DNA of 64,000 nucleotides from the NCBI RefSeq assembly GCF_004341625.1, contig NZ_SLZG01000003.1, forward strand, positions 309,045-373,044, in the 5' to 3' direction. The DNA is from Rhizobium sp. BK376. Its GTDB lineage: Bacteria; Pseudomonadota; Alphaproteobacteria; Rhizobiales; Rhizobiaceae. How positions within the stretch are numbered: the first letter of the stretch is position 1; each line of letters starts with the position of its first letter. Positions 7,397-15,785 of the stretch are shown here, piece by piece. Both the position numbers and the translations under genes were made by a program. The notes beneath the pieces are model-generated. The model made no database searches. It was not told the origin of the DNA and was given only the letters and a program-made list of their open reading frames with translations.

Positions 7397-8446
7397 ATGA
7401 GATGGAAGCGTACGATCCAGCTTCTGGATGTTCATGCCGAAGGCGAGATCGGCCGGGTGGCGATCGGCGGCGTGCCGAAGATCCCGGGCAAGACAGTTGC
7501 CGAGCAGCTGTACTGGATGAACACCGATCCCAAGGGCCAGGAGCTGCGCCGTTTCCTCGTGCTCGAACCGCGCGGCACGCCGATGGGCTCCGTCGTGCTT
7601 TTGCTTCCCGCCAAGCATCCGGATGCCGATGCCGGCTTCATCGTTCTGCAGCCGGACCAGGCGCATGCAAGCTCGGGCTCGAATTCCATCTGCGCCACGA
7701 CGGCGCTCCTGGAGTCCGGCATGGTCGAGATGAAGGAGCCGGAAACGGTGGTCACGCTCGATACCGCTGCCGGCCTCGTCAAGGCGGTCGCCACCTGCCG
7801 CGATGGCCGCTGCGAAAAGGTCAAGCTGACGATGGTGCCGTCCTTCGTGCATGAGCTTGATGTCGCGCTCGACACGCCGGATTGGGGACAAATCAAGATC
7901 GACATCTGCTACGGCGGCATTTTCTATGCGCTGGTCGATGTCGGTCAGGTTGGCCTTACCATCGAGAAGTCGAAGGCTGCGGCCCTCGTACAGGCCGGCA
8001 TGGTCCTCAAGGACCTGATCAACAGCTCGATCCCGGTCGTTCACCCCGAAATCCCGGCGATCTCCGGCGTCGCTTACGTCATGTTCCGCGATATCGATCC
8101 GGATGGTTCTGTGCGCACCTGCACGACCATGTGGCCCGGCCGTGTCGACCGCTCGCCTTGCGGCACCGGCAGTTCGGCCAATCTGACCACCATGCACGCC
8201 CGCGGCAAGGCCAAGGTCGGCGATATCTTCAAGTCGCGCTCGATCATTGGCTCGGAGTTCGAAGTCGGCCTTTCGGCGGAAACGACCGTGGCGGGCAAGC
8301 CGGCGATCATCCCGACCATCGCAGGTCGCGGCTTCACCTTCGGCCTGTCGCAGGTGGCACTCGATCCCTTCGACCCGATGGCCGAAGGCTTTGCGCTGAC
8401 CGATGTCTGGGGCCCCCTGGCGGGCGGTATCGGCGACGGACGCTGA
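7397..8446 (+). CDS. proline racemase superfamily protein (hydroxyproline epimerase-like)
   Basis: The 349-residue product belongs to the proline racemase superfamily, which includes proline racemase, 4-hydroxyproline 2-epimerase and trans-3-hydroxy-L-proline dehydratase. Family features seen are DVHAEGEIGRV at residues 11-21, DAGFIVLQPD, and DRSPCGTGSSA with the second catalytic Cys at residue 255. The first catalytic position is Ser93 (SGSNSICATTALLE) rather than Cys. A Ser/Cys pair is known in some hydroxyproline epimerase-type members. The His that normally follows (S-G-H-N) is Ser here, which is unusual. It lies in an operon with an odd SDR and an oxidoreductase remnant, suggesting catabolism of a hydroxyproline-like compound. 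The exact substrate is uncertain. Confidence 0.82.
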   Translation: MRWKRTIQLLDVHAEGEIGRVAIGGVPKIPGKTVAEQLYWMNTDPKGQELRRFLVLEPRGTPMGSVVLLLPAKHPDADAGFIVLQPDQAHASSGSNSICATTALLESGMVEMKEPETVVTLDTAAGLVKAVATCRDGRCEKVKLTMVPSFVHELDVALDTPDWGQIKIDICYGGIFYALVDVGQVGLTIEKSKAAALVQAGMVLKDLINSSIPVVHPEIPAISGVAYVMFRDIDPDGSVRTCTTMWPGRVDRSPCGTGSSANLTTMHARGKAKVGDIFKSRSIIGSEFEVGLSAETTVAGKPAIIPTIAGRGFTFGLSQVALDPFDPMAEGFALTDVWGPLAGGIGDGR

Positions 8447-8454
8447 GCGAATAG

Positions 8455-8491
8455 AGGTTCGGACATGTGACCATGTCCGAACCTGATTTTT
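8455..8491 (+). terminator. intrinsic terminator
   Basis: A perfect 13 bp stem (8455-8467 with 8472-8484) with a TGAC loop is followed by GA and a T-run. It ends the operon of the epimerase-like gene, and its T-tract overlaps the stop of the convergent SDR gene. Confidence 0.9.
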
Positions 8492-9362
8492 ACCGGATCG
8501 GAACCACCGGTCGCCCGGGCTCCACGCCCGGCAAGTCGGTCGAGAAGGCGAGGTCCTTCTGCGCCTCCAGCGCGGCAAGCCGATCGGTCAGCGCCTTGTG
8601 GATCATGGTATAGGCGTCGCTGCCAAGAACGATGCGCTTCGGAGCGGGAGACTGGGCCACGCTGGCAATCATGGCCGCTGCCATCTTGGCGGGATCTCCC
8701 GGCGGGACACGTGAACCCTCTTCGACCATCCGCCGCACCATGCCCGCGGGCGTATCGGCGTAGGCCTCTATCTTCGGGCCGAGTTTAGCGCTGGAAAACG
8801 CAAATTCCGTGCGCGCGCCACCCGGCTCGACGATCGTAGCTTCAATGCCGAAGGGCGCAACCTCCTGCATCAGCGCTTCGAAGAAGCCTTCGATACCCCA
8901 TTTGCTGGCATGATAGAGCGAGCCGCCGGGATAGGCGATCTGCCCGCCGACGGTCGAGACCTGAATGATCCGGCCGCTACGCTGCGCCCGCAGATGCGGC
9001 AATGCCGCGCGCACCATCTGGATCGAGCCGATCAGGTTGGTATCGAGCTGATGGCTGATCTGCTTGTCCGTCAATTCCTCCGCCGCACCGAACAGGCCGT
9101 AACCGGCGTTGTTGACCACGACGTCGATCGTGCCCAGTTCGGAAAAGGCTTTGTTGACCACCCGATGAATGGCCGGCGTATCGGTCACGTCGAGATGCGC
9201 CAGCCATAGCAGATCGCCATAGCGCGCCTTCAGCTCGCTCATCGCGTCCATCTGCCGGACGGTCCCGGCGACGCGATCTCCCCGTGCCAGAAGCTGCTCC
9301 GTCATCTGTCGGCCAAGGCCACTGTTCACGCCGGTAATCAGCCATGTGCGTTGCGTCATCAC
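8490..9362 (-). CDS. short-chain dehydrogenase/reductase
   Basis: This 290-residue classical SDR shows the Rossmann signature WLITGVNSGLG near residue 7, VVNNAGYG, the catalytic Ser in IQVSTVGG and the catalytic YHASK. The loop EPGGARTEF follows the active site. It is similar in plan to the SDRs at 1936 and 4790 (the group with a ~280-residue length and Y-[HC]-x-S-K). It is divergent from the TetR gene at 9456, and the ~90 bp spacer contains a perfect 11 bp inverted repeat. The SDR is therefore the likely repression target of that TetR protein. The substrate is unknown. Confidence 0.9.
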   Translation of the reverse strand: MMTQRTWLITGVNSGLGRQMTEQLLARGDRVAGTVRQMDAMSELKARYGDLLWLAHLDVTDTPAIHRVVNKAFSELGTIDVVVNNAGYGLFGAAEELTDKQISHQLDTNLIGSIQMVRAALPHLRAQRSGRIIQVSTVGGQIAYPGGSLYHASKWGIEGFFEALMQEVAPFGIEATIVEPGGARTEFAFSSAKLGPKIEAYADTPAGMVRRMVEEGSRVPPGDPAKMAAAMIASVAQSPAPKRIVLGSDAYTMIHKALTDRLAALEAQKDLAFSTDLPGVEPGRPVVPIR

Positions 9363-9379
9363 AAAACTCCTTTGATCGA

Positions 9380-9409
9380 ATTTTCTAACTAACTAGTCAG
9401 TTAGAAAAT
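9380..9409. promoter_or_regulatory. TetR-type operator between SDR and tetR
   Basis: A perfect inverted repeat has arms ATTTTCTAACT (9379/80-9390) and AGTTAGAAAAT (9399-9409) around an 8 bp spacer. It lies between the divergent SDR and TetR genes. A weaker CTAAC-CGT-TTAG copy follows at about 9417-9429. Size and position fit a TetR operator that controls both promoters. Confidence 0.7.
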
Positions 9410-9455
9410 ATGTCTATCTAACCGTTTAGTCAATTGCTATTCGGAGGAGAGACAA

Positions 9456-10046
9456 ATGGAGGTCTGGGTGCGGAACGCCGAGGCGACACGGGAACGAATA
9501 TTGGACGCTGCCATGGCGGAATTCTCGACCTATGGCATTGCAGGTGCGCGCGTCGATCGCATCGCAAAGGCTGCCGGCTGCAACAAGAACCTGATCTATA
9601 TCTATTTCGAGAACAAGGAGACGCTGTTCTCGACGGTTCTTCAGAAGCACTTGCTGGGCGTCTATGAGGAGATGCCGTTCACGCCGGAAGACGTGCCGGG
9701 TTACGCGGGGCGTTTTTTCGATTTCGCCATGGCGCATCCGGACCTGATGCGATTGATGACATGGTTCGGCCTGGAACAGAGGCCGGAAGGCTCGTCCGAG
9801 CGGATTGCATCCTTTATTGCCAAAACGGAGGCGCTGCAGAAGGCTCAGCACGAGGGCATCGTTGGCTCGACCTTCCCGCCGCGCTTCCTGCTGACGGCGC
9901 TGATGGCGCTCGCAACAGCTTGGACCGCCACCAATCCCTTCGGACCCTCACTCGACCCTGAGGCCGTGGAGCACCAGGCGGCGCTGAAACGCGATATCGT
10001 CAAGGCCGTCACGCTTCTCGCTGCGCCCGATCGCATCAGCGACTGA
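9456..10046 (+). CDS. TetR/AcrR family transcriptional regulator
   Basis: This is a 196-residue TetR repressor. The N-terminal helix-turn-helix covers about residues 8-55 (ATRERILDAAMAEFSTYGIA, then RIAKAAGCNKNLIYIYFENK) and carries the family's Y-x-Y-F-x-N-K-E ending. The C-terminal region LTALMALATAWTATNPFG resembles the ligand-binding domains of TetR proteins that commonly sit next to SDR genes. A GGAGGAG ribosome site stands 6-8 nt before the ATG. It is divergent from the SDR at 8490, with an 11 bp perfect palindrome between them, so autoregulation and SDR control are likely. The inducer is unknown. Confidence 0.9.
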   Translation: MEVWVRNAEATRERILDAAMAEFSTYGIAGARVDRIAKAAGCNKNLIYIYFENKETLFSTVLQKHLLGVYEEMPFTPEDVPGYAGRFFDFAMAHPDLMRLMTWFGLEQRPEGSSERIASFIAKTEALQKAQHEGIVGSTFPPRFLLTALMALATAWTATNPFGPSLDPEAVEHQAALKRDIVKAVTLLAAPDRISD

Positions 10047-10069
10047 AGCACGTGCGCCAGACCTGAGTT

Positions 10070-10507
10070 TCAATCGCCCTTCGGATAGATCACGCCCTTG
10101 CGCAGGATGATATTGCCGTAGAGCCGAGGTTCGCTCGTCTGGATCAGCGCATGCGCCTGCCGGACGCGCTCGTAAAAGTCCTTGGGCAGCAGCGGTACGA
10201 CCTTGATGTCGGGCACGTGGCGCGCGCAGCAGGCGATCATTTCTTCATGCACAGGGTCGGCGGCATCGCGATCCTGTTTGACGGTGGCGCGGAAGATTGC
10301 GTGATCGACGAAATCGTCGATCGGCAGCACGCTCAGGATGGCGTCGAGCACAGCGATCACGCCGTGCCCGTCGAGCCGGATCAGGCGTCTGCCGTGCTCC
10401 AGGCCCGGATAGTTGCCGTCGACGATGGCGATCTCGTCGCCGTGCCCCATCGCGCGCAGCGTAAAGAGAAGGTCGGGGCTCAGCAGTGGGTCAAGGCCCT
10501 TCAGCAT
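10070..10507 (-). CDS. RbsD/FucU family sugar mutarotase
   Basis: This 145-residue protein of the RbsD/FucU family catalyses interconversion of sugar anomers (ribose pyranase or fucose mutarotase in known members). The signature MGHGDEIAIVDGNYPG near residue 20 holds the catalytic His and Asp. The C-terminal LYGNIILRKGVIY is also typical. The start at 10507 (MLKGLDPLLSP) was chosen because it begins the conserved core. It overlaps the end of the ROK regulator gene by 17 bp, so the two are translationally coupled. Its link to the frc genes suggests a role in presenting the right anomer of fructose or a related sugar, but that is inference. Confidence 0.85.
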   Translation of the reverse strand: MLKGLDPLLSPDLLFTLRAMGHGDEIAIVDGNYPGLEHGRRLIRLDGHGVIAVLDAILSVLPIDDFVDHAIFRATVKQDRDAADPVHEEMIACCARHVPDIKVVPLLPKDFYERVRQAHALIQTSEPRLYGNIILRKGVIYPKGD

Positions 10508-11735
10508 GCTCGATTTCCTTGAAGAGGACGTTCTGGTCGATGAGGTAGCGGGCAAAGATCGGCAGGCTGGCGCCACCGATGGCGCGTGCCTGGGCACCGA
10601 CGATTCCCTCGACAATATCGGGCATTACGACGCCCTGCAAATCCAGCTTCCTGGCTTCACGGATCGTCGCGGTCACGACGCGTTCCCTGACCCAGCCGGG
10701 AAAACCGCCGTCGATGACGGCTGCGCTGAAGTCGATGATCGAGGCAGCGGCGACGACCGCCTGCGCCAGCGCCTTGGCCGTCTCCTGTATCCAGGCTTCC
10801 AGTGGCTCGCCGAAATCGATCCAGTCGTCGGCGGAATACCAGAGCGGCTGCGGATCGATGCCGCGCTCCCGCAGCATGTTTTCCAATACGAAGATCGACG
10901 CGATCTCGAGAAGCTGGACGCTCTCGCCGTTGTGGCCGCGCACCGGCAGCGGGCCGATCGCGCCTGCCGTTCCCGTGCGCCCGCCGAAAATCGAGGAATT
11001 CAGCACGATGCCGCCGCCGATGAACGAGCCGATGAAGAAATAGACGAAGTCGGGATAATGCGGACCGACGCCGAAGACGAGTTCCGCGCCGCAGGCGCTG
11101 GTGGCGTCGTTCTGGAGGAAGACGGGGTAGGGCACCTTGTCTGATATCTCGGCCTGCAGATCGAAGCCGCGCCAGACCTCCATCGCCCCCTGTGGTGCGC
11201 CGACCTCTTCAGCCCAGTTCCAGAGTTCGAAGGGGGCCGCGATGCCGATGCCGGCCACGCGGCTGCGCTCTTTTTCGTCGAGCTTCGTCTCAAGTTCCTT
11301 GATTCCGGATGCGATGAAGCCGAGCAGGTCCTGGGGCAGTGGATAGGGATAGATCTTGTGCAGTTGCAGTCGGATGCGGCCGACAAAATCCATCAGCACC
11401 AGATCGGCGCTGCGCCGCCCGATCTTCACCCCGAAAGAGAGGACGGCATCCGGGTTGAGCCGCATCGGGATGGACGGTTGGCCGACCTTGCCGCGCACCG
11501 GCGCATCGCGCGTCAGAAGCCCTTCCTTCTCGAGTGCCCGCATGATCACGGAAACGGTCTGTGCAGACAGCCCGCTCCGACGGGCGACATCGGTCTTCGA
11601 CTGCGCGCCATGGCGACGCACCAGCGAAAGCACGAGCCGCTCATTATAGGCACGCACGCGAACCTGGTTCGCGCCGCCGCTGGAATCGAGAATTTGAGGC
11701 GGAACAGGATTGTCCGTCCTCCTTAGGGATGACAT
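10491..11735 (-). CDS. frcR: ROK family repressor of fructose uptake
   Basis: This 414-residue protein joins an N-terminal winged helix (residues ~30-90: KTDVARRSGLSAQTVSVIMR) to a ROK sugar-kinase-like domain. The cysteine-rich zinc motif of many ROK proteins (C-x-C-G-x2-G-C) is not evident, so ligand binding may be altered. It is divergent from frcB, as in Sinorhizobium where FrcR controls frcBCAK. The 330 bp divergent spacer holds a near-perfect 19 bp palindrome just upstream of the frcB promoter, a good operator candidate. The sugar effector is probably fructose or a phosphate ester of it. The symbol is assigned from synteny. Confidence 0.8.
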   Translation of the reverse strand: MSSLRRTDNPVPPQILDSSGGANQVRVRAYNERLVLSLVRRHGAQSKTDVARRSGLSAQTVSVIMRALEKEGLLTRDAPVRGKVGQPSIPMRLNPDAVLSFGVKIGRRSADLVLMDFVGRIRLQLHKIYPYPLPQDLLGFIASGIKELETKLDEKERSRVAGIGIAAPFELWNWAEEVGAPQGAMEVWRGFDLQAEISDKVPYPVFLQNDATSACGAELVFGVGPHYPDFVYFFIGSFIGGGIVLNSSIFGGRTGTAGAIGPLPVRGHNGESVQLLEIASIFVLENMLRERGIDPQPLWYSADDWIDFGEPLEAWIQETAKALAQAVVAAASIIDFSAAVIDGGFPGWVRERVVTATIREARKLDLQGVVMPDIVEGIVGAQARAIGGASLPIFARYLIDQNVLFKEIEHAEGP

Positions 11736-11880
11736 GGGTCATCTCCTCCTGACCCTTGTGCACGATCCAGGGGCTTAAAAAAGGATCATGCAGATTCAAA
11801 GTGTTACAGCATCACTTGCCTTCTCCTCCAGACAAACGGCGCCGTCAAGCTGACTGCTCAAGTTATCGGCAGCATGCCAC

Positions 11881-11899
11881 ATTGGATTAATAATTCAAT
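11881..11899. promoter_or_regulatory. candidate FrcR operator
   Basis: ATTGGATTAATAATTCAAT is a 19 bp palindrome with one mismatched pair around a central A. It ends 12 bp before the TTGACA of frcB, so a bound repressor or activator could touch RNA polymerase. Confidence 0.5.
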
Positions 11900-11911
11900 T
11901 GGATTTATTTA

Positions 11912-11940
11912 TTGACAAGCCTATTTCCTTGGTTCTTAAT
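11912..11940 (+). promoter_or_regulatory. frcBCAK promoter (sigma-70 type)
   Basis: TTGACA (11912-11917), a 17 bp spacer and CTTAAT (11935-11940) form a strong housekeeping promoter 125 bp before frcB. Confidence 0.65.
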
Positions 11941-12065
11941 CGTTGCCGTAAAGAATGCGGCAAGGCTTTTGGAGGAAGCCCGCATAGGAGAAATTCAGCA
12001 GTCATTGTCGCGACATTGATCCGGGACCGGAGGGTTCCGGCGTTTCATATTCTCGGGAGGATCAT

Positions 12066-13082
12066 GTGAAAAAATCTGTTCTACTCGGCGCCGTTGCTGC
12101 GCTTGCCATGATGGGTAGCTCCGCCTTTGCGGCCGATGTCGTCGGCCTCATCACCAAGACCGACACCAATCCCTTCTTCGTCAAGATGAAGGAAGGTGCG
12201 CAGGCCAAAGCGAAGGAACTCGGCCTCAATCTCCAGACTTTCGCCGGCAAATATGACGGCGACAATGACAGCCAGGTTGCCGCCATCGAGAGCCTGATCT
12301 CCGCCGGCGCCAAGGGCTTCGCCATCGTGCCGAGCGATTCCAAGGCAATCGTTCCGACCATCGAGAAGGCCCGCAAGGCCGGCCTGCTGGTCATCGACCT
12401 CGATACGCCGACCGATCCGATCGACGCCGTCGACGCGACCTTCGCGACCGACAACTTCAAGGCCGGTGAGTTGATCGGCATGTGGGCTGCCAAGACCATG
12501 GGCGACAAGGCCAAGGATGCGCATATCGCCTTCCTCGATCTCGCCGCCAACCAGCCGACGGTCGACTTCCTGCGCGACCAGGGCTTCATGAAGGGCTTCG
12601 GCATCGACATCAAGGATCCCAAGCACTACGGCGACGAAGACGACAAGCGCATTTCCGGCCATGACGTGACCGGCGGCGCTGAAGAGGGCGGCCAGAAGGC
12701 GATGGAAAACCTTCTCCAGAAGGATCCGTCGATCAATCTCGTCTACTCGATCAACGAACCGGCTGCTGCGGGCGGCTGGCAGGCTCTCAAGGCCGCCGGC
12801 AAGGACGACGGCAGCGTCACCATCGTCTCGATCGACGGCGGTTGCCCTGGTGTCAAGAACGTGAAGGCCGGCGTTATCGGCGCCACCTCGCAGCAGTATC
12901 CGCTGCTGATGGCCTCCAAGGCCATGGAAGCCATCGCCGAATTCGTCAAGACCGGCAAGAAGCCGGAAAAGACGCCGGGCCTCGACTTCACGGATACCGG
13001 CGCTACGCTGATCACCGACAAGCCGGTCGATGGCGTGCCGTCGATCACTTCGGACGAAGGTCTGAAGAAGTGCTGGGGCTGA
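12066..13082 (+). CDS. frcB: fructose ABC transporter, periplasmic binding protein
   Basis: This is a 338-residue sugar-binding protein of the ribose/fructose (CUT2) type. The signal peptide [20 protein letters not shown] is cleaved near AFA-AD (residue ~22). The mature protein begins with [20 protein letters not shown], the classical type I periplasmic-binding fold, and has the hinge region [12 protein letters not shown]. The start is the GTG at 12066, preceded by GGGAGG at 12055-12060; the ATG two bases earlier is out of frame and hits an immediate stop. It is the first gene of the operon with the permease, ATPase and kinase. The order and neighbours match Sinorhizobium frcBCAK, a fructose (also ribose and mannose) importer. 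Confidence 0.88.
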   Translation: MKKSVLLGAVAALAMMGSSAFAADVVGLITKTDTNPFFVKMKEGAQAKAKELGLNLQTFAGKYDGDNDSQVAAIESLISAGAKGFAIVPSDSKAIVPTIEKARKAGLLVIDLDTPTDPIDAVDATFATDNFKAGELIGMWAAKTMGDKAKDAHIAFLDLAANQPTVDFLRDQGFMKGFGIDIKDPKHYGDEDDKRISGHDVTGGAEEGGQKAMENLLQKDPSINLVYSINEPAAAGGWQALKAAGKDDGSVTIVSIDGGCPGVKNVKAGVIGATSQQYPLLMASKAMEAIAEFVKTGKKPEKTPGLDFTDTGATLITDKPVDGVPSITSDEGLKKCWG

Positions 13083-13115
13083 TATTCGGTTCTATAGCCT
13101 GATCCGTCAATCAAG

Positions 13116-13137
13116 GGAGCGGCCTTAGGGCCGTTCC
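13116..13137 (+). other. intercistronic stem-loop frcB-frcC
   Basis: GGAGCGGCC (13116-13124) pairs with GGCCGTTCC (13129-13137) around TTAG, with one G-T pair and no T-run. Its place right after the binding-protein gene suggests mRNA stabilisation or partial termination. Confidence 0.6.
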
Positions 13138-13163
13138 TCACCGGACCATGCAGGATAAACATC

Positions 13164-14279
13164 ATGACTACTCCGAACGAAGCCAAAGGCCCCTCCGGGC
13201 CTGCCGACTATGAACGCGTCCTGACGAGCAGCGACCAGAGTGTCGCAAGCTTTGAGGAGACACAGACGCTCATCCGGCGCCTGCAGCACTTCCTGCACTC
13301 CAATCCCACCGCCATCCCGTTGATCGTTCTCGTCATCGGCATCCTAGTCTTCAGCGTCTGGGTCGGCGGTCGCTTCTTTGCGCCGTTCAATCTCTCGCTG
13401 ATCCTGCAGCAGGTAACGATCATCGCCATCGTCGGCATTGCGCAGACGCTGGTCATCCTGACGGCCGGCATCGATTTGTCCGTCGGCGCGATCCTCGTGC
13501 TTAGCCATGTCGTTATGGGCAAGCTTGCGATCGATATGGGCATGCCCGTGGCTCTTGCGTGGATGATCGGCTTGTTGATCGGCATCCTCTGCGGCGCCTT
13601 CAACGGCGCGCTGATCTCCTATTTCAAGCTGCCGCCTTTCATCGTGACGCTCGGCACATGGAGCGTCTTCGGCTCGCTCAATCTCTGGTATTCGCAGAGC
13701 CAGACGATCCGTGCGCAGGATATCGAGGCGACCGCGCCCTTCCTGCAGTTCATGGGCACGCCGATCGGCCCGCACATCGCGCTCTTCGGCCTGACCTTCA
13801 ATATCGGCGCGCGCTTCATCCTCGGCTCCATCCTGATGCTGCTGATGGCGCTCTTTGCCTGGTATGCCCTGACCCGCACCGCCTTCGGCCGGCATATCTA
13901 CGCGACCGGTGACGATCCGGAAGCAGCGCGTCTTGCCGGTATCAACACGACGCGGACCCTCTTTGCCGTCTATACGATCGGTGGCCTCATCTGCGCCATC
14001 GGCGGCTGGGTGCTGATCGGCCGTATCGGCGCGGTGAGCCCGCAGGCAGGCGGAACGCTCAACATCGACGCCATCACCGCTGTCGTGATCGGCGGTACCA
14101 GCCTCTTCGGCGGACGTGGTTCCATCGCCGGCACGCTCATCGGTGCCTTGATCGTCGGTGTCTTCAGAAACGGCCTCGCGCTCGCCGGTGTCGACGTGCT
14201 CTGGCAGGAATTCGCGGTCGGCCTCCTCATCATCGTCGCCGTCGCGATCGACAACTGGATCAGAAAGGCTTCGGCATGA
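13164..14279 (+). CDS. frcC: fructose ABC transporter, permease
   Basis: This 371-residue inner-membrane permease of the CUT2 (RbsC-like) family has a hydrophilic N-terminal tail of about 50 residues and then about 10 hydrophobic segments. Family motifs seen are TAGIDLSVGAIL near residue 105, the cytoplasmic EAAR loop (DDPEAARLAGINTTRT, which contacts the ATPase) and GGTSLFGGRGSIAGT near the end. It forms the membrane channel for sugar delivered by FrcB, driven by FrcA. It begins 81 bp after frcB, past a stem-loop, and overlaps frcA by 4 bp (ATGA). Half-transporter length and a single gene imply a homodimer. Confidence 0.9.
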   Translation: MTTPNEAKGPSGPADYERVLTSSDQSVASFEETQTLIRRLQHFLHSNPTAIPLIVLVIGILVFSVWVGGRFFAPFNLSLILQQVTIIAIVGIAQTLVILTAGIDLSVGAILVLSHVVMGKLAIDMGMPVALAWMIGLLIGILCGAFNGALISYFKLPPFIVTLGTWSVFGSLNLWYSQSQTIRAQDIEATAPFLQFMGTPIGPHIALFGLTFNIGARFILGSILMLLMALFAWYALTRTAFGRHIYATGDDPEAARLAGINTTRTLFAVYTIGGLICAIGGWVLIGRIGAVSPQAGGTLNIDAITAVVIGGTSLFGGRGSIAGTLIGALIVGVFRNGLALAGVDVLWQEFAVGLLIIVAVAIDNWIRKASA

Positions 14280-15064
14280 GCGAACAGCTTCAACCCGTTC
14301 TTCAAGGCCGCGGCCTCGTCAAACGCTATGGCCGGGTGACGGCCATGGACCACGCGGATTTCGAGCTTTTTCCCGGCGAAATCCTTGCAGTCATCGGCGA
14401 TAACGGCGCCGGCAAGTCGACCCTGATCAAGGCGCTTGCCGGGGCGGTATCCCCTGATGAAGGCGAAATCCACCTGGATGGCAAGCCGGTTCATTTCCGC
14501 TCGCCGTTGGAGGCACGCGCTGCCGGCATCGAGACCGTCTATCAGAACCTTGCCCTGTCGCCGGCGCTCAGCATTGCGGAGAACCTTTTCCTTGGCCGCG
14601 AACGCCGCTCGCCCGGCATCATCGGCACGCTCTTTCGTAAGCTCGACCGCCGCGGCATGCAGGCGGATGCGCGAAAGGCGCTCTCGAACCTCGGCCTGAT
14701 GACGATCCAGAACATCAACCAGACGGTCGAAACGCTATCAGGCGGTCAGCGCCAGGGTGTCGCAGTCGCCCGCGCGGCAGCCTTCGGTTCGAAAGTGGTC
14801 ATCATGGACGAGCCGACGGCAGCGCTTGGCGTCAAGGAGAGCCGCCGCGTGCTGGATCTCATCCTCGACGTGCGCTCCCGCGGCTTGCCGATCGTTCTGA
14901 TCTCGCACAATATGCCGCACGTCTTCGAGGTGGCGGACCGCATTCACATCCACCGCCTCGGACGACGCCTGACCGTGATCAATCCCAAGGATTATTCCAT
15001 GTCCGATGCCGTCGCCTTCATGACCGGCGCCAAAGCTCCGCCGGCGGAGACCGTTGCCGCATGA
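14276..15064 (+). CDS. frcA: fructose ABC transporter, ATP-binding protein
   Basis: The 262-residue ATPase has Walker A GDNGAGKST near residue 41, the signature LSGGQRQGVAVARA near 155, Walker B VVIMDEPTAALG and the switch His in LISHNMPHV. Only one ATPase domain is present, as in Sinorhizobium FrcA; most ribose-type importers have a fused pair. It overlaps frcC by 4 bp and frcK by 4 bp, a tightly coupled operon. It powers import of fructose through FrcC. Confidence 0.9.
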   Translation: MSEQLQPVLQGRGLVKRYGRVTAMDHADFELFPGEILAVIGDNGAGKSTLIKALAGAVSPDEGEIHLDGKPVHFRSPLEARAAGIETVYQNLALSPALSIAENLFLGRERRSPGIIGTLFRKLDRRGMQADARKALSNLGLMTIQNINQTVETLSGGQRQGVAVARAAAFGSKVVIMDEPTAALGVKESRRVLDLILDVRSRGLPIVLISHNMPHVFEVADRIHIHRLGRRLTVINPKDYSMSDAVAFMTGAKAPPAETVAA

Positions 15065-15693
15065 CATCAACGATTGCAGACATCGCCGGCGATATCATTT
15101 CGCGCGCCGGCGACAGGAAACGCTTCATGATCGCCATCGCCGGCCCTCCGGGCGCCGGCAAATCGACGCTGGCGGACAATCTCGCCAATGCCATCAAGGC
15201 GAAGGGCGAGAGCGCCGAAGTCCTGCCGATGGACGGCTTCCACATGGACAATGCCATCCTAATCGAGCGAGGACAGCTTGCCCGCAAGGGCATACCCGAG
15301 ACTTTCGACGTCCGCGCCTTCCTCGACATCATCAAGGCCGTGCGCCCCGGCGACCAGGAAGTCCTGGTTCCGGTCTTCGACCGGTCGAGGGAGCTCGCGA
15401 TCGCCTCGGCCCGCGTCGTGTCGCCGGACCATCGCTTCATCATCGTCGAGGGCAATTACCTGCTTTTCAGCGAGGGGAAATGGGCGGAGCTGGAAGGCCA
15501 GTTCGATTATTCGATCATGCTCGCCCCGCCGATGGAAGTTCTGGAAGAGCGGCTCTGGGCGCGCTGGCGTGGCTACAAGCTGACCGAGGAGCAATCGCAC
15601 GCCAAGGTCTATGAGAACGACCTGCCGAACGGCCGTCGAATTCTTGAAAACCGTCGTCCCGCCGACATTACGATCGAAGTCGTCCAGGATTGA
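15061..15693 (+). CDS. frcK: FrcK, kinase of the fructose operon (P-loop kinase family)
   Basis: The 210-residue protein has a P-loop GPPGAGKSTLADNL near residue 29 and resembles the uridine kinase/pantothenate kinase-like P-loop family. LPMDGFHMDNAIL follows the phosphoacceptor-binding strand, and a lid-like region contains LEERLWARW. It is the last gene of the frc operon. In Sinorhizobium frcK is required with the importer for full fructose use, but the phosphorylated substrate has not been settled to my knowledge. A separate PfkB-type fructokinase lies at 20327. FrcK may therefore phosphorylate a different sugar or nucleoside, and this substrate assignment stays open. Confidence 0.8.
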   Translation: MTSTIADIAGDIISRAGDRKRFMIAIAGPPGAGKSTLADNLANAIKAKGESAEVLPMDGFHMDNAILIERGQLARKGIPETFDVRAFLDIIKAVRPGDQEVLVPVFDRSRELAIASARVVSPDHRFIIVEGNYLLFSEGKWAELEGQFDYSIMLAPPMEVLEERLWARWRGYKLTEEQSHAKVYENDLPNGRRILENRRPADITIEVVQD

Positions 15694-15785
15694 CGAGAGC
15701 GCTCGTTACAAATCATTCCGGATTGTTTTGCCGCCGCCTATGATGCTATCGAGGCGCAACCGCCAAACAGTCCGGAGATCACCCC

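Larger units (their letters stand above)
11736..12065. other. frcR-frcB divergent regulatory spacer
   Basis: This 330 bp non-coding stretch holds the frcB promoter (11912-11940), the palindrome at 11881-11899 and the direct repeat ATTGGATT (11881-11888 and 11898-11905, 17 bp apart). A leader of about 110 nt precedes frcB. No small ORF is evident. Confidence 0.6.
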
